64,000 nucleotides of DNA from positions 186,001 through 250,000 of the forward strand of contig CASHTG010000011.1 in NCBI GenBank assembly GCA_949357655.1. Direction: 5' to 3'. Source of the DNA: Parascedosporium putredinis (Eukaryota > Ascomycota > Sordariomycetes > Microascales > Microascaceae). The position numbers were made by a program, and so were the translations under genes. Below the pieces are notes generated by a model. The model had not been told where the DNA came from. It did no database searches and was given only the letters and a program-made list of their open reading frames with translations. How positions within the stretch are numbered: position 1 is the first letter of the stretch; each line of letters starts with the position of its first letter. Positions 48,984 through 60,110 of the stretch are shown here, in pieces.

Positions 48984-50659
48984 GGTTTTGAGCCTGTGCG
49001 TCTAGATTCCGAAGAGGTGTTACATGAGGGCAGATGGAAACTAGGCTATTTGCCTTGATGACGCCGCGATAATTGCCAGCTGGTAATTGTGGTCCCGGTA
49101 GTTATCCTCTGCCCATCATCACCCTTTTCCAATTCAAAATATGCCTTGTGGCCCTGCCCCGGTGTATTCTAGACTAGCATCAAGATTTCAATCACATTTT
49201 TCGTGATCGTTATAGCCGCGGGCCTGTGATGAATCGCACCACAGAGCAGAGGCTTGCAAGGTTGGCCAAGGCGACGACGATGTAGTTCCACATGAAGAAG
49301 ACATCAGTGATTGATACCTGCCTAGGTTGAAGGATATTAGGAAATATGAAGAAAAGAAAGCATGAAAAAAAGAAAAAGAAAAGAAAAGAAAACATACAAC
49401 ACCGGGGATTCGCTGGTCGTCACCGACCCAACTACTAGTCCGGCGCTTCGCAGCTTGTGTACAGGGGAGCGGACGGGACCCTCAATATTCTACGAGCTAT
49501 GGTCGTATGTACTAGTCTTCGGCCTGTAAACAGACTATAAGCTCTAGTGGGTTCGAAAACCCGACTTAAGGTGAAACTACGAGTTGGAAGACGTCACTTA
49601 TCTATTAGGGTGAGTTAATCCAGTCGCGCCAAGGCTTTCCGGGGATTTTCGGATTTAGTGCCGCTTCTGTTTATATGCACTGGGTCTCTATCGCGCTTAA
49701 TCGAAGGAACAGGGTTTCTTCGATCTCAGGTTATGCCCGTGTCTCCGCGGTTCGATCAGCCCAGCTCGGCGTGGAGTGCATTGGAAGGGGTTACTATCAG
49801 CCAACCTGGCCAGACCTGGTGAGTTCGGAAACCTTCCTAAATAGGAAATTTTGTGCTCACCCAAGCACACCCGAGGATCTAAAAACGGCATTTCGAAGCG
49901 CTCAAGTTTAGATGCAGGTATTCTTATCGCTTTGACGCAAGACCTCCCTTCTATTCAAGTTCCTCTCCTTTCTATGTGATACTCTCGTAACCATGAGACG
50001 ATTCAGACGGCCGTCTATAACGTGTCAGCATGAAATTGTGACTCGGCTGGTTTATCAAAGCCCATGCGTAGAGTACATACACCACCTGGGGCCCTCGTTG
50101 GCCTGTGGTGCGGAGCTATCAAAAAAAAACATTGGGGAGCAAGCACGAAGCTTCAGTATTTTGTGGGACAGACACTAGCTGCTCCGCATCTGATGCGCCG
50201 ACGATTTCCCGAACCCCAACGTTGATTTGCTCGTTCGCAACTCGTAGCTCGTGGCTAGTCGGCCCGGCACATCTTCAGCGGGACTATATGGGGTCTTACC
50301 ACATTGTCACGCTTGTGTTTCTGGAGGCGCCATCCGCACCACGCAGGGCGAGGAAATTCCCCAACGAAGCGAGACCCCTCAAAGGATCATTGCTCCACCG
50401 CTAGCGCTGGTGGCAGTTGGAAATCGTGTCTCCCGTCGCAGAAACGGCTTGGTTATCACGTGCGGGGGTTATAGACGGGAGACGTAAAGGCGGGCTCGCC
50501 TCGCAGCTTTTAACTTTCGGGTGCATAGTATATATAGCAAGGAGTATTAAGCTAAACGGCTCACGACCGCCCTCCCTAACGATTCTTGGCGTCATCAAGA
50601 AAGAAACACCGCACTTTTCTCCGCAAACCACAAATCGCAAAATCCATTCCATCGTCACC
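48984..50659. other. Intergenic, 1.7 kb, with a possible gene remnant
   Basis: No complete gene. A minus-strand fragment near 49227-49440 is annotated separately. The rest shows only short frames. Confidence 0.5.
49227..49440 (-). pseudogene. Possible 3' remnant of a membrane-protein gene
   Basis: On the minus strand a terminal exon-like segment encodes QVSITDVFFMWNYIVVALANLASLCSVVRF..GPRL and a stop. It is preceded by an AG acceptor and, about 75 bases upstream, a GTATGT donor after DDQRIPGV. The segment is hydrophobic like a last transmembrane helix. Upstream of 49440 no further exon is found, and a stop appears about 30 codons up. It may be a truncated relic or a chance frame; the family is not recognised. 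Confidence 0.3.
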
Positions 50660-51377
50660 ATGTCGCAGAAAGTCCTCAGGCGCCGCAATGCCCAGCAAGG
50701 GTTCGGACTAGAGGCGGATCTTGCGCAGATTCGCAGCGCCGACGCCGGCCGGCCCATTCCCCGCCCCCTTCGGAGGTAGGTCGCATCCCCGCGTACCCTT
50801 GTGCGCCGGCGTAATCTGGCCTCAGGGCCCGCAGAATTGAGCCCGTGATTGTTGTCTTTTCTTCTTTGCTAACTCTTTTGGGGGAACCGATATAGGCCGA
50901 CGTCATCAAAGCCACCTGCGACTCCTTCACCTTCGAATCCTTCACTAGCCAAGACGCCTACGAGCTCGGCCACCTCCTGCACGCCCGCCTGCTCCCCATC
51001 TCCGCGAAGCAGCCCAGCGTGATCCAAATCTCCCTCGCGCCCGGCCAAATCGTGTTCCAGGCGGCCGTCGGGTCCGGCACGCTCCCCGACAACGAGACGT
51101 GGATCCAGCGGAAGCGCAACAGCGTGCTGCGGTGGGGCTGCAGCACGTGGTTCCTGAACCGCAAGTGGAACGGCGACCAGGAGGCGTTCCGCAAGCTGTT
51201 TGCCTTTTCCGACGAGCAGGCGAACCGGTACGCGATCCACGGCGGGGCGTGCCTATCCGGGTCAAGGGCGTGGATGGCGTGGTGGCGGTCGTGGTGGTGA
51301 GCGGGCTTTCGCAGGACTTGGACCATGGTGTGATTGTTGATGTTATTCAGGAGAACTGGGCTGCCATTGAGGAGTAG
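50660..51377 (+). CDS. HbpS-like/UPF0303 (heme-degrading-domain) family protein
   Basis: Small alpha/beta protein of the UPF0303/HbpS-like family (yeast YBR137W relatives). Exons 50660..50775 and 50896..51377 flank a GTAGGT...TAG intron. MSQKVLRRRNAQ starts the protein. The conserved core is visible: ELGHLLHARLLP, WIQRKRNSVLRWGCSTW and, across a frame break, YAIHGGGVPIRVKGVDGVVAVVVVSGL with QDLDHGVIVD at the C-terminus. About 200 residues. Two one-base losses, a C5 run near 50765 and a G4 run near 51243, disrupt the frame. The biochemical role in fungi is not established. Confidence 0.8.
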
Positions 51378-51522
51378 GATAGGAAGTGGATAAGTGTATT
51401 ATGATAAATGATTATAAGCATTTGTATCGCGTTGAGAGGAGATTAAGATCAAGAGGACCACTTTGGGAGGTCTAGAGAGTACAGTCTCAATCGTTCGCAA
51501 GGTTTCTGCTATTTTATCAGAA

Positions 51523-54500
51523 TCACCCACGCTGCCTCAATCGACGAAGGGCTGTGTCTGTTTCGATTGTGAAGGGATGCCGAGATCCCAACACAGTACG
51601 CCTTAGATCCAAGCATTGTTCCATGAGGGTTATAGAGTCCCCAAGGCGGCCACAGCGACTCCAGGTAGCAGATAGATCGTACATAGAGTGAAGAGTATCA
51701 GGATGCATCTCGCCGAGAGTCTGCCTGCGAAGGTCTAGCACCTTGACTGAAATTTGTTCATCCTCAGCATACCGACCCTGGGCATAGTAAGTCGCTGCTA
51801 GAGATTGCATACTACGGATCGTGTCAGGATGAATCTCGCCGAGAATCTGCTTGCAAAGGTCTAGAGCTTTCGCCTGTATCGGCTCAGCTTCAACATACCG
51901 ACCCTGGGCATGGTAAGTTGCTGCAAGGGATGTCATACTCCGGATCGTGTCAGGATGCATCTCGCCGAGAGTTTGCTTGCAAAGGTCTAGAGCTTTCGCC
52001 TTCATCGGCTCGGCTTCAACATACCGACCCTGGGCATGGTAAGTTGCTGCAAGGGATGTCATACTCCGGATCGTGTCAGGATGCATCTCGCCGAAAGCCT
52101 GCCTGCGAAGGTCTAGAGCTTTCACCTTTATCGGCTCAGCTTCAACATACCGACCCTGCTCATGGTAAGTCACAGCGAGGTCTGACATACTCCGGATCGT
52201 GGCAGGATGCATCTCGCCGAGAGTCTGCCTGCGAAGCTCTAGAGCTTTCACCTGTATCGGCTCAGCTTCAGCATACCGACCCTGGCCATAGTAAGTCACT
52301 GCGAGAGATGCCATACTATGGATCGTGTCAGGATGCATCTCACCGAGAGCCTGCCTGCGAAGGTCTAAAGCTTTCACCTGTATCTGCTCAGCTTCAACAT
52401 ACCGACCTTGGGCATAGTAAGTCCCTGCGAGAGATGCCATACTATAGATCGTGTCAGGATGCATCTCGCCGAGAGCCTGCCTGTGAAGGTCTAAAGCCTT
52501 CACCCTTATCGGCTCAGCTTCGACATACCGACCCTGGGCATGGTAAGTCGCTGCGAGAGATGCCATACTGTAGATCGTGTCAGGATGCATCTCACCGAGA
52601 GTCTGCCTGCGAAGGTCTAGCACCTTAACCGAAATTTCTTCGTCCTCGGCATACCGACCCTGGGCATGGTAAGTTACTGCGAGCTCTGCCATACTCCAGA
52701 TCGTGGCAGGATGTATCTCGCCGAGAGTTTGCCTGCGAAGCTCTAGAGCTCTCTTGTCCACTGGTTCCCTTTCCCTCCATCTTCCACGGTCAAAGAGGTA
52801 ATTTGAAACACAGATTAAAAGATCTGCTGCCTCTACCTCCTTCTTGCCAATCTCGGCCCATTGGCATACTTGTATAATATGTGCCATGTATTTCTCACAT
52901 TCTTCCCAATTCTCGCGCTTTCTCTCAGGGAATAGATCTTTCATGATATGTAGTGCATTACTCGAGAAGTATGCACTGCCTCCTGAGTTATCTGTGCTGA
53001 GCCTATATCGCGCGGCCTCTTGTACGAGCTTGTGTATCTCGTAAGTCTGGGACTCCCCTTCGCCATTCACCTTTAAGATCGCAAAGTCCTTTAGTCGTGT
53101 AACCGCCCTCGATAACCCATCTTCAATTTCCCATGATTCGCTCGCCTCTCGTGTAGGGCTATCTGAATTTCTTAGCTCCGCTGCTCTCTCAAATATTGTA
53201 GATGGAATATTCTGGTTGCTGATATATGCGACGATGTGGAGAATAGTATAGGCTTCTCTGCTATCATGTTTGATTCGTTCGATAGAAATGTTCCACGTCT
53301 GCAGAATACTATTTGGTACTCCTGGCTGTCGATGTCGGTCGGGGAATTCATTTTTTAATACTTCCCACCTCGTTCTTTCTTCTGATAATCGCGCCAAGTA
53401 CTTCTGTATTGGCATGGACATGCTGCGCATGTATGCGCCTGCCTGGGAGATGGCCAAGGGAAGGCATTGGAGCTCCTGGAGTAAGTTTGTCGCATCGTCG
53501 AGTTCCGCTGAACGAATACTTGTCCAGCTTTTAAGCAATGTCATCGCTTCGTCTTCCTTCATTCGATCAATTCTGATACCGCGATTCTGGCCAACCAGAG
53601 AGCCGGCAATCCCTTCATCGCGACTAGTCCATAGCACTGTACCCGTACCGCACCGTGGGACATAGGCGTATAAAGTCGTGGGCTCTGACTCTTTGGCCAC
53701 CTCCTGTCCCTGCCCTGGTGGTATGGGTTGGGATACGGTGTTTCCATAAAACAACCTCAAATTGTCGGCGTTGTCGAGGACCAGCAGCCATCGTGGCTCA
53801 CTCTCAATCTGCTCACGTACAGCTATGAGTAAATCCTCACCGTCAAGATCGGACGAGAATTTTAAGCGTCTAGCAATGGCCTTGTAATCTGCTACAAATG
53901 TTGCCTCGGTATCGGCATTAACCCAAAACACAGAACACATGTTTTTAGTCGCAGGGTCGCACCGGCGGTAGGCATAGTAGAGGGCGACTTGGGTTTTACT
54001 TGGGTTACATGTATTGATTAGTATAGATCGTGCGGGCTAAAATATCGAGAACTTACCCGGAACCACCAAGGCCGTGGAGCGCAGCGCTCTGGTACTGTTG
54101 AGAGGAGTGTGGAATCAAGGTTTCGAGGGCTTCCAAAATATCATCGCGGTGGACGAAAGCCTCATTACGTTGGAAGTGAATAACGTGATGGGGCACGTGT
54201 GGTTCGCCTAAATCCAGCGTAGGGTCAGGAAGATGCGGCTTCACAGAACATGCAGCGATGAAACTAACTTTTGGTCTGATGGATATGCTGATCACCCTTG
54301 ATGATGGTGCCTAAGAATAGGTTAGACCTTTTTACTAAGCTATCGATGTTCTTAGGGTCCATTTCTCTCTGGCCACGGAGGGATCGTACCGAAATTCTGG
54401 TCCCGGTTGGCGTTGAAGTAGTGGCCGTGGACGTTGTGCTGGACGGCGGACCCGGAGGCATTGTACTGGCGGTTATTGTTGCTGTGCATCCTCGCCCCGC

Positions 54501-55693
54501 TTGGCTGCGGCCGTGAGGGGCCTGGAGGCGAGGATGCCTGAGATTCCAGAGGTACCCGGTCCTTCGCCGAATTCATGTCCCTCACCCAGCGACACAGCTC
54601 CCCACAGACGGCCACGAACCCAGCATCATTAGGACCTTCAAACCTGGCCATATCACGATGGTTCCTATGAATTCCAATCGGAATATACCCTGGTAATATT
54701 GCCGATTCTTTCGGAACAACCTATCTCTGATAGGTTAGGACTGTTAACATTTGGTTCGGCTTAGGCAACATACCATCCCAACCCCGACTATTGGGAGTTC
54801 CTCGTAAAAGCAAGTTATGTGGATCTCTGGTACACCTTCCACCGCACGTGCTTTGATCATTGTATGAAAGCTGTCCTGGATGCGAGCTAGGACCTCGGAA
54901 TCGCGCCTAAGGGTTTCGACAATTTTGGGATTCGTTTGTTTCACGAGGCCGACAGCCCTCGAGATGTGCTCCGCCCATCTCGCTAACCCTGATCCTTGGT
55001 GTGGAGTTCCCAAAAAGAGAATACCTTGAGTCCAGCGAATTATATTCTGGAGGTGCGGCTCTGGTCTCTCCTTGATTTAACTAACGCCTATTCTATGTTA
55101 GCATAGTCATTACAAGATAGCATGCTACTTACGTCTTCGCACACCAGCCCTCCTAGACTATGGCAGACGAATATAATCGGTCGGTCATTCTATGTGCGCA
55201 TGTTAGCACTTAGCAAAGACCGCAGGCGCGTTACACACACCGTCATATCCTGGTCTCGGTATGTTGCTAAGGATGTGAGCAGATTCCAGGCATGGTTCGC
55301 AATTCGGTTTTGCGATACGAGGCCACTCCAATCAGCCACATATGCATCGTAACCATACGTCAGGATGCGAGCTGCTGGAAGTGCGGGTGGGAGTAAAGTT
55401 TTTGGCCATGGCTCATCATTATCGCGAGCGGTCCACGTCCGCTCCCGATCGCCGGTTAGGCCGTGGACGAAGACGATGCTGGTGATAACTATTAGCATAA
55501 CTCGGAGAATTGGCGGGAGGAAACCATACTCGACAGTACTACGCTCTGGGTTAGATAAAAGTTTGATACCGGAAGGGTATGTACTCCCTTGCGGCAATTG
55601 ACAGGCGCCATGCTGCTCTCCTCCTCTCGTGGGTGCGCTTCGGAAAAAGCGTTTGACCCTAGTCCTATATGGAAGTTTACCGCCTCCTTCCAT
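51523..55693 (-). CDS. SesB lipase-like - NB-ARC - TPR receptor (fungal NLR)
   Basis: Three-part STAND protein. N-terminal alpha/beta-hydrolase of the SesB type: VDIVFVHGLTGDRERTW after intron 55479..55529, nucleophile elbow VCHSLGG near 55160, and LFLGTPHQGSGLARW. An Asn/Gln-rich linker (near 54380-54480) follows. The NB-ARC has Walker A GLGGSGKT (split by an intron ending near 53990), Walker B RWLLVLDNADN, a TVLWTSRDEG sensor and LPLAISQAGAYM. The C-terminal 805-codon exon (51523..53940) ends in nine near-identical 42-residue TPRs. In known fungal NLRs such hydrolase domains are cell-death or incompatibility effectors switched on by ligand binding to the repeats; that role is inferred here. 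The start MEGGGKLPYRTRVKRF at 55693 is a choice. One missing G near 55067 (KSR/ERPEPHLQ) is the only clear break. No neighbouring het partner is seen. Confidence 0.87.
51640..52735 (-). repeat. Nine-unit TPR array, 126-bp period
   Basis: Direct repeat with a 126-base period encoding HPDTI.SM..LA.TYHAQGRYVEAEPI..KALDLRRQ.LGEM. Adjacent units share most residues; units 6 and 7 share HPDTIRSMTSLAATYHAQGR, and the adjoining helix is nearly identical. High DNA identity points to recent duplication or gene conversion. Confidence 0.9.
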
Positions 55694-56740
55694 CGCTACG
55701 ATACACCAAGCATCAACGAGTACGGAGAGGGGCTTCTAAGCTTCGTGGGATAGTGCATGAAGCTGGTCGGTATGGTTGGCAGCAAATTGTACCAATCGGA
55801 AGGTACAAATCTGGGGCCATCCAAAGAGGTCAAGTAAAGTTTATACAGGTATATGGTGTTATATATGTAAAATACATGTCCTGCGTATATTCTTACCCCT
55901 TCGGTTTGTTGAAGTAGAACCCAACGGGCACCTAGGTTTTATCATCGCCGCAGCTTTTGGGCATGATTGGCCACCATTGCCCTCCCTGGTTCCTTGTCGG
56001 CCAACGTCAAAGCGTCCAACATGCATTACTGAATGTCGCTAACCACTATTAACCATGAGAAGTCTTTCTCGAAAGAGAAACAAATGGAATTGAAAGGAAC
56101 CGGTGGCTTTGGGGCCATGGGGTGGTCACCCTGGCGTCTAGACGCAGCTCTTTGAACTTGATTGGCCGCCACCGCTCAGCCTGGTCCAACGTCCATTCCT
56201 TTCAGTCGCCGACCACCAACCACAATGGTGTCTTGGTCGGAAGAAGGGTGTGATTTCGGCACCCTAGGCTAATTATCCGGGTGTAATACTGGAAAGCAAA
56301 GCGTGGGACATTCAACGTCGAAGCGGGGTAGGCATATGGACGGCCATTTTTTGCGCCGTGAACCTGCACCATCTATTGGAGATATCAGGTACATGTCTAC
56401 AGCGAATGCATCCATCCATGGATCTATGAGCATGAACATAGGTTGATCTCTAGCATTATACTTTTCCCGATATAGGAACGACAAACCGGCAGTCGCTCTC
56501 ATATTCAGGGCCGTTAATATTATACGTGGGTTAATCTTCATACCTGGCGTCCACTGACGCTGTGCATACCTGGGCCGAGGAAGCTAGCGCCGGGTGGTGA
56601 GCGGGAGCGGGCGCCCTCTCGTCTCGCCTCGGGAAGACCAGGCCCCACTCGGATGACGGAAGCGCTCGATCTCCAAGTGTACCATTGCGCGAGAAAAGCA
56701 AGTTTTGGGCGATGGATATTCAACCAGCTTACATAAACCT
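55694..56740. other. Intergenic with a diverged direct repeat
   Basis: No gene supported. Two related segments (55963-56050 and 56157-56225) both begin GATTGGCC and share GTCCAAC and GTCGC..ACCAC blocks. The SesB-NLR promoter lies at the left edge. Confidence 0.4.
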
Positions 56741-56812
56741 GCCCGGTTAGCTCAATCGGTAGAGCGTGAGACTCTTAATCTCAAGGTTGCGGGTTCGACC
56801 CCGCATTGGGCT
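56741..56812 (+). tRNA. tRNA-Lys (anticodon CUU)
   Basis: Cloverleaf visible: acceptor GCCCGGT with ATTGGGC (two G-U pairs), D-arm GCTC...GAGC, and anticodon stem TGAGA/TCTCA around loop CTCTTAA with anticodon CTT, so lysine. The T-arm is GCGGG-TTCGACC-CCGC, one C short of a 5-bp stem; the gene therefore spans 72 rather than the usual 73 bases including the discriminator. Internal promoter boxes are intact (TAGCTCAATCGG and GGTTCGACC). No intron. The short T-stem matches the one-base loss pattern seen in the protein genes. Confidence 0.93.
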
Positions 56813-57068
56813 CAAATCCCAATGCGCCTTCTACGAAGGCACATCTTGATTCTTTTTTCTACCTTGCTCAAAAGCGTCAATTCTTTTGTTTTTCTTTTTC
56901 TTATTTTTTTGACAATTTTCTTACAATGAATCTATGACCCCATCTTGAGATGCTCTCTATGATTATGCTATTGCTAATTCTGGGCCGTGTGTGACATGGA
57001 AAGAAACAAAAAGAAATAGGAAAGTGACGGTACAGGAAATATGCAAATTTTTCATCAAGTCATTAATT

Positions 57069-58982
57069 TTAGCCAAGCTGCCTCGTCCCATCCGCCGAAA
57101 ACGGGTGTTGCTTATACCATAGTTCGTAGTAGTACCCTCCCTTGGCTAGTAGTTCTTCGTGCGTTCCCCGTTCTACAATCTGGCCGTTCTTCACGGCCAA
57201 GATCAAGTCGGCGTGCACAATCGTCACGAGCCTATGGGCCACCATGACCACCGTGCGGCCCGCAGACCAGGTCTGCAGATACTCCTGGATCTTGGCCTCA
57301 GTTCCGCTATCCAGGCTGCTCATGGCCTCGTCGAAGAGGGCGATTTTCGGATCGCGGAGGAGGAGGCGGGCCGTAGCAAGGCGCTGCAGCTCACCGCCGG
57401 AAAGTTTGGAACCTCGCTCGCCGACGACCTCTTCGTAGCCCAGCTCAAAGGAAGCAATCTTGTCATGGAGGCAGACGGCTCGGCAGGCCTCTTGACACTC
57501 CTCTAGGGTAGCGTCGGGCTTTCCGTAGCGCAGGTTTTCGAGAATCGTGGTGTTGAACACGCCGATGCTCTGCGGAACGATGCCAATGTGGTCCATGAGG
57601 CTCTGCTTGCGGACCAAGCTTATGTCCTGGCCATCAATCAGGATTCTGCCTGAGGAGGGATCATACGCGCGCATGAGTAGTTTGAGGGTCGTGGACTTGC
57701 CGCCGCCCGTCTGGCCGACGAGGGCGAGGGTCTTGCCGCCCTCGATGGTGAAGGACACGTCGTCAAGCGCAGGCTTCTCCTTGCCGCCGTAGGCGAACGA
57801 TGTGTTTTGAAATTCAATGGTGCCGCGGGTGAGGCGTAAGTCGGCGGCTTCCGGGACATCCTTGACCGAGGGCTCCTCCTCGAAGATGTCGATGAGCTTG
57901 CGGGTGTCGATGAAGAAGGTATCGATGGTCTGCTTCCAGTTCAGGATCTCTTGTACGGGAGAGAAGACCTGCTGCCAGAAGCCCATGAGAACAACGAGGT
58001 CGGCGCCGCTACGGCCGGGCGTGTTCCAGATGTCGTAGCCGACAAGGATACACAAGAGGAGGAGGCCACCACTGGACACAAGCTGCTTCAGGTGATTGCC
58101 AGTGGAGCGATCGGCGACATATTGGGCATCGATCTCCCGCATCTCGCGAACAGCCGTAGCGTGCCTCTCGGCCTCCTGGTTCAAGCGACCGAAGCAGAAA
58201 ATCGTCCACCAGTTGAGGATGGCATCGCTGCCAACGTGGTCGCGCCGGCCGCGCATCCTGGCTGCCCTGCTCTCGTACGCCGTTTTGCGGCTCGAGGAGC
58301 GCAGGATGACGACGCCGTAGAGGATGACGACGACGACCGTGGCGAGCGCCGCGCGAGTGCTGCCGAGGGTCTTGAAGCCGGCAATGCCGACCGCCATGTC
58401 CAGGAGGCTGGGGCCGAACTCGAAGAGGATGGAGTGGAGCATGCGCGCGACGCCCTTGCCGGTGCCGCGGACCGTCATCCACACGGTGCCGGAATTCTTG
58501 GCGTCGTGGTAGTCGGCGGATAGGCTGAGAAGCTTGGTGTAGGCGCCGATGGTGATGCGGTCGGTGAACAGGGTTTGCAGGCGGTAGGTGCGATCCCACT
58601 TGTAGTACCGTATGTAGCCCGAAGCGACGTGCTTGAGGAAGACGTAGGCGGAGATTTCCATCAGCGGAAACGTGCCTTCGCGGCGGGACCCGTCGCGGAT
58701 GTCGGGGATCTTGGCGAGGAAACTGCGAAGAAGCAGCGGGGTGGCGATGCTGACGGTTTGGACGGCGGCGATGGAGAAGAAGATTTCTACGAGGAGGCGG
58801 GCGACCATGCGGGCCTCTTGGCGATCGCGGGGCCGCAGTTGTTCCGCGAGGAGTTTGACATCGCGGGCGCGCTCGCTGGAGGCGATGGCGGCCTGGAGAC
58901 GTTTCCGGGCATGTGGGCTGTAGATGGTGGCGGGGATGGAGAGTGATGCGACGAGCAATGTGCAGAGGAGAACGGAATCCAT
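57069..58982 (-). CDS. Half-size ABC transporter, subfamily B (exporter)
   Basis: Single intact exon of 637 residues. About six membrane helices in residues 1-340 (for example LLCTLLVASLSIP, LLVEIFFSIAAVQTVS, TVVVVILYGVVIL, GGLLLLCILVGYDIW). NBD in residues 385-630: Walker A GQTGGGKST (423-431), Q-loop IVPQS, signature LSGGE (528-532), Walker B IALFDEA (547-553) and H-loop His583. A half transporter must dimerise. The layout resembles the Atm1/Hmt1 group, but there is no mitochondrial presequence, so vacuolar or other membranes are as likely; the substrate is unknown. One of the few long genes here without a frame break. Start ATG 58982. Confidence 0.92.
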   Translation of the reverse strand: MDSVLLCTLLVASLSIPATIYSPHARKRLQAAIASSERARDVKLLAEQLRPRDRQEARMVARLLVEIFFSIAAVQTVSIATPLLLRSFLAKIPDIRDGSRREGTFPLMEISAYVFLKHVASGYIRYYKWDRTYRLQTLFTDRITIGAYTKLLSLSADYHDAKNSGTVWMTVRGTGKGVARMLHSILFEFGPSLLDMAVGIAGFKTLGSTRAALATVVVVILYGVVILRSSSRKTAYESRAARMRGRRDHVGSDAILNWWTIFCFGRLNQEAERHATAVREMREIDAQYVADRSTGNHLKQLVSSGGLLLLCILVGYDIWNTPGRSGADLVVLMGFWQQVFSPVQEILNWKQTIDTFFIDTRKLIDIFEEEPSVKDVPEAADLRLTRGTIEFQNTSFAYGGKEKPALDDVSFTIEGGKTLALVGQTGGGKSTTLKLLMRAYDPSSGRILIDGQDISLVRKQSLMDHIGIVPQSIGVFNTTILENLRYGKPDATLEECQEACRAVCLHDKIASFELGYEEVVGERGSKLSGGELQRLATARLLLRDPKIALFDEAMSSLDSGTEAKIQEYLQTWSAGRTVVMVAHRLVTIVHADLILAVKNGQIVERGTHEELLAKGGYYYELWYKQHPFSADGTRQLG

Positions 58983-60110
58983 GGTGCACTTGGGAATTAA
59001 AAAAAAATTTAAGGACTCGGAGATAATGACGCCTTGTAGGGATGACGCTATTTATACTGGCATGTGAATGCTCTAAAAGAGGCTCGTGGCGAATTTCGCT
59101 GGAGGCCCCTTAGGCGCTGGCGGGTGGCGAGAGTTCGCTCTTTTCCGCCAAGTCGTAAATGCCGGGCGCGGCTGCCTCGCCGAGTCCCGCGCTGTGGTTG
59201 GTGGTTGCCTGATTTTAGCGGTGTCTTTTGTTCCTTGGCTGCCTTTGCAAGCAACGTCCACTGGCTAATTTACCGCGGGATATTCGCGGGGAATTCAATG
59301 CTCCGTATTTGAACCAGTACGCGCAAGTTGAGGACATCTGAAGCATCAAGTGATGCTCACGAAGGGGATGCTCACGAAGGGGATGCTCACGAAGGGGATG
59401 CTGCCTAAATCGCCAATTGGGCATGCCTCGACGAGAGTGGAGATGTGGGATGACGGGCTTACGACAAAGGTTACAATGGATCAATTGTATCTTGTGCGGT
59501 GTGAGATCAAGAGCGGAGATGGAAGAACCCTTACATACATTTGATGGCAGGTATTCTTAGAATCGTGCATAACCCCGCATCGAACTTAGCAAACGATCTT
59601 AAATCGCAGCTTCTGATTCTGCTTCCCAATTTATTAATAGAGACGTAGAAAAGCTGGCCTCTTCCTATCTCAGTATCCAACGTCGGAACTGGTCATTGCC
59701 AGACGCAATGCTGGTGAGATGCGCTCCTTGGGTGGCCTCGAGATCTGTCTCGGGAAATTCGATGTGGCCAAGGCGGCTGGTGTACGTCATTTGCTCGACA
59801 AAAAGACCCAAATTGATCTCAAGCCTAAAGAAGAATAGTTCACGCCACGCCACCATCAACACCCCTGTCCGAAGATGCAGGGTCAACTCGGCTGGGGCGG
59901 GGCCGAGGTGGGGTGTATGTCGACGGATGAGGACGATAGCCAACGCAACCGTCTAACGAAAAGAAAGCTTGGTACGTTCTCGGGCATGTGGCCTAGTATT
60001 GATTTTCTCCTGGCCATGCGCGTGACGTCGACTGAATACTGGCGGCGAGATGCAAAGTAGTAACGTGTAATGAGTGTTCCCAGGTAGGAACAAGTCCATT
60101 GATAGATATC
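58983..60110. other. Intergenic, 1.1 kb
   Basis: Contains a short 15-bp tandem repeat. A minus-strand frame at 59665..59943 (92 residues, with LGLFVEQMTYTSRLGHIEF) looks mildly protein-like but is unsupported. No confident gene. Confidence 0.45.
59353..59397. repeat. 15-bp tandem repeat, three exact copies
   Basis: ATGCTCACGAAGGGG occurs three times head to tail, followed by a partial ATGCT. No associated gene. Confidence 0.95.

Noticed and set aside
51918..52628. 236-codon plus-strand frame across the TPR array
   Set aside because: It is the antisense of the repeat; its own repeat pattern only mirrors the 126-bp period, and the minus strand has clear TPR and NB-ARC homology.
51640..52735. 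CRISPR-like regular direct repeat
   Set aside because: The repeat is coding (TPR), 126-bp units without spacers, in a eukaryotic gene.
57951..58989. Long frames overlapping the ABC transporter in other frames and on the other strand
   Set aside because: The transporter frame is intact with all NBD motifs; the others are arginine- or alanine-rich shadows.
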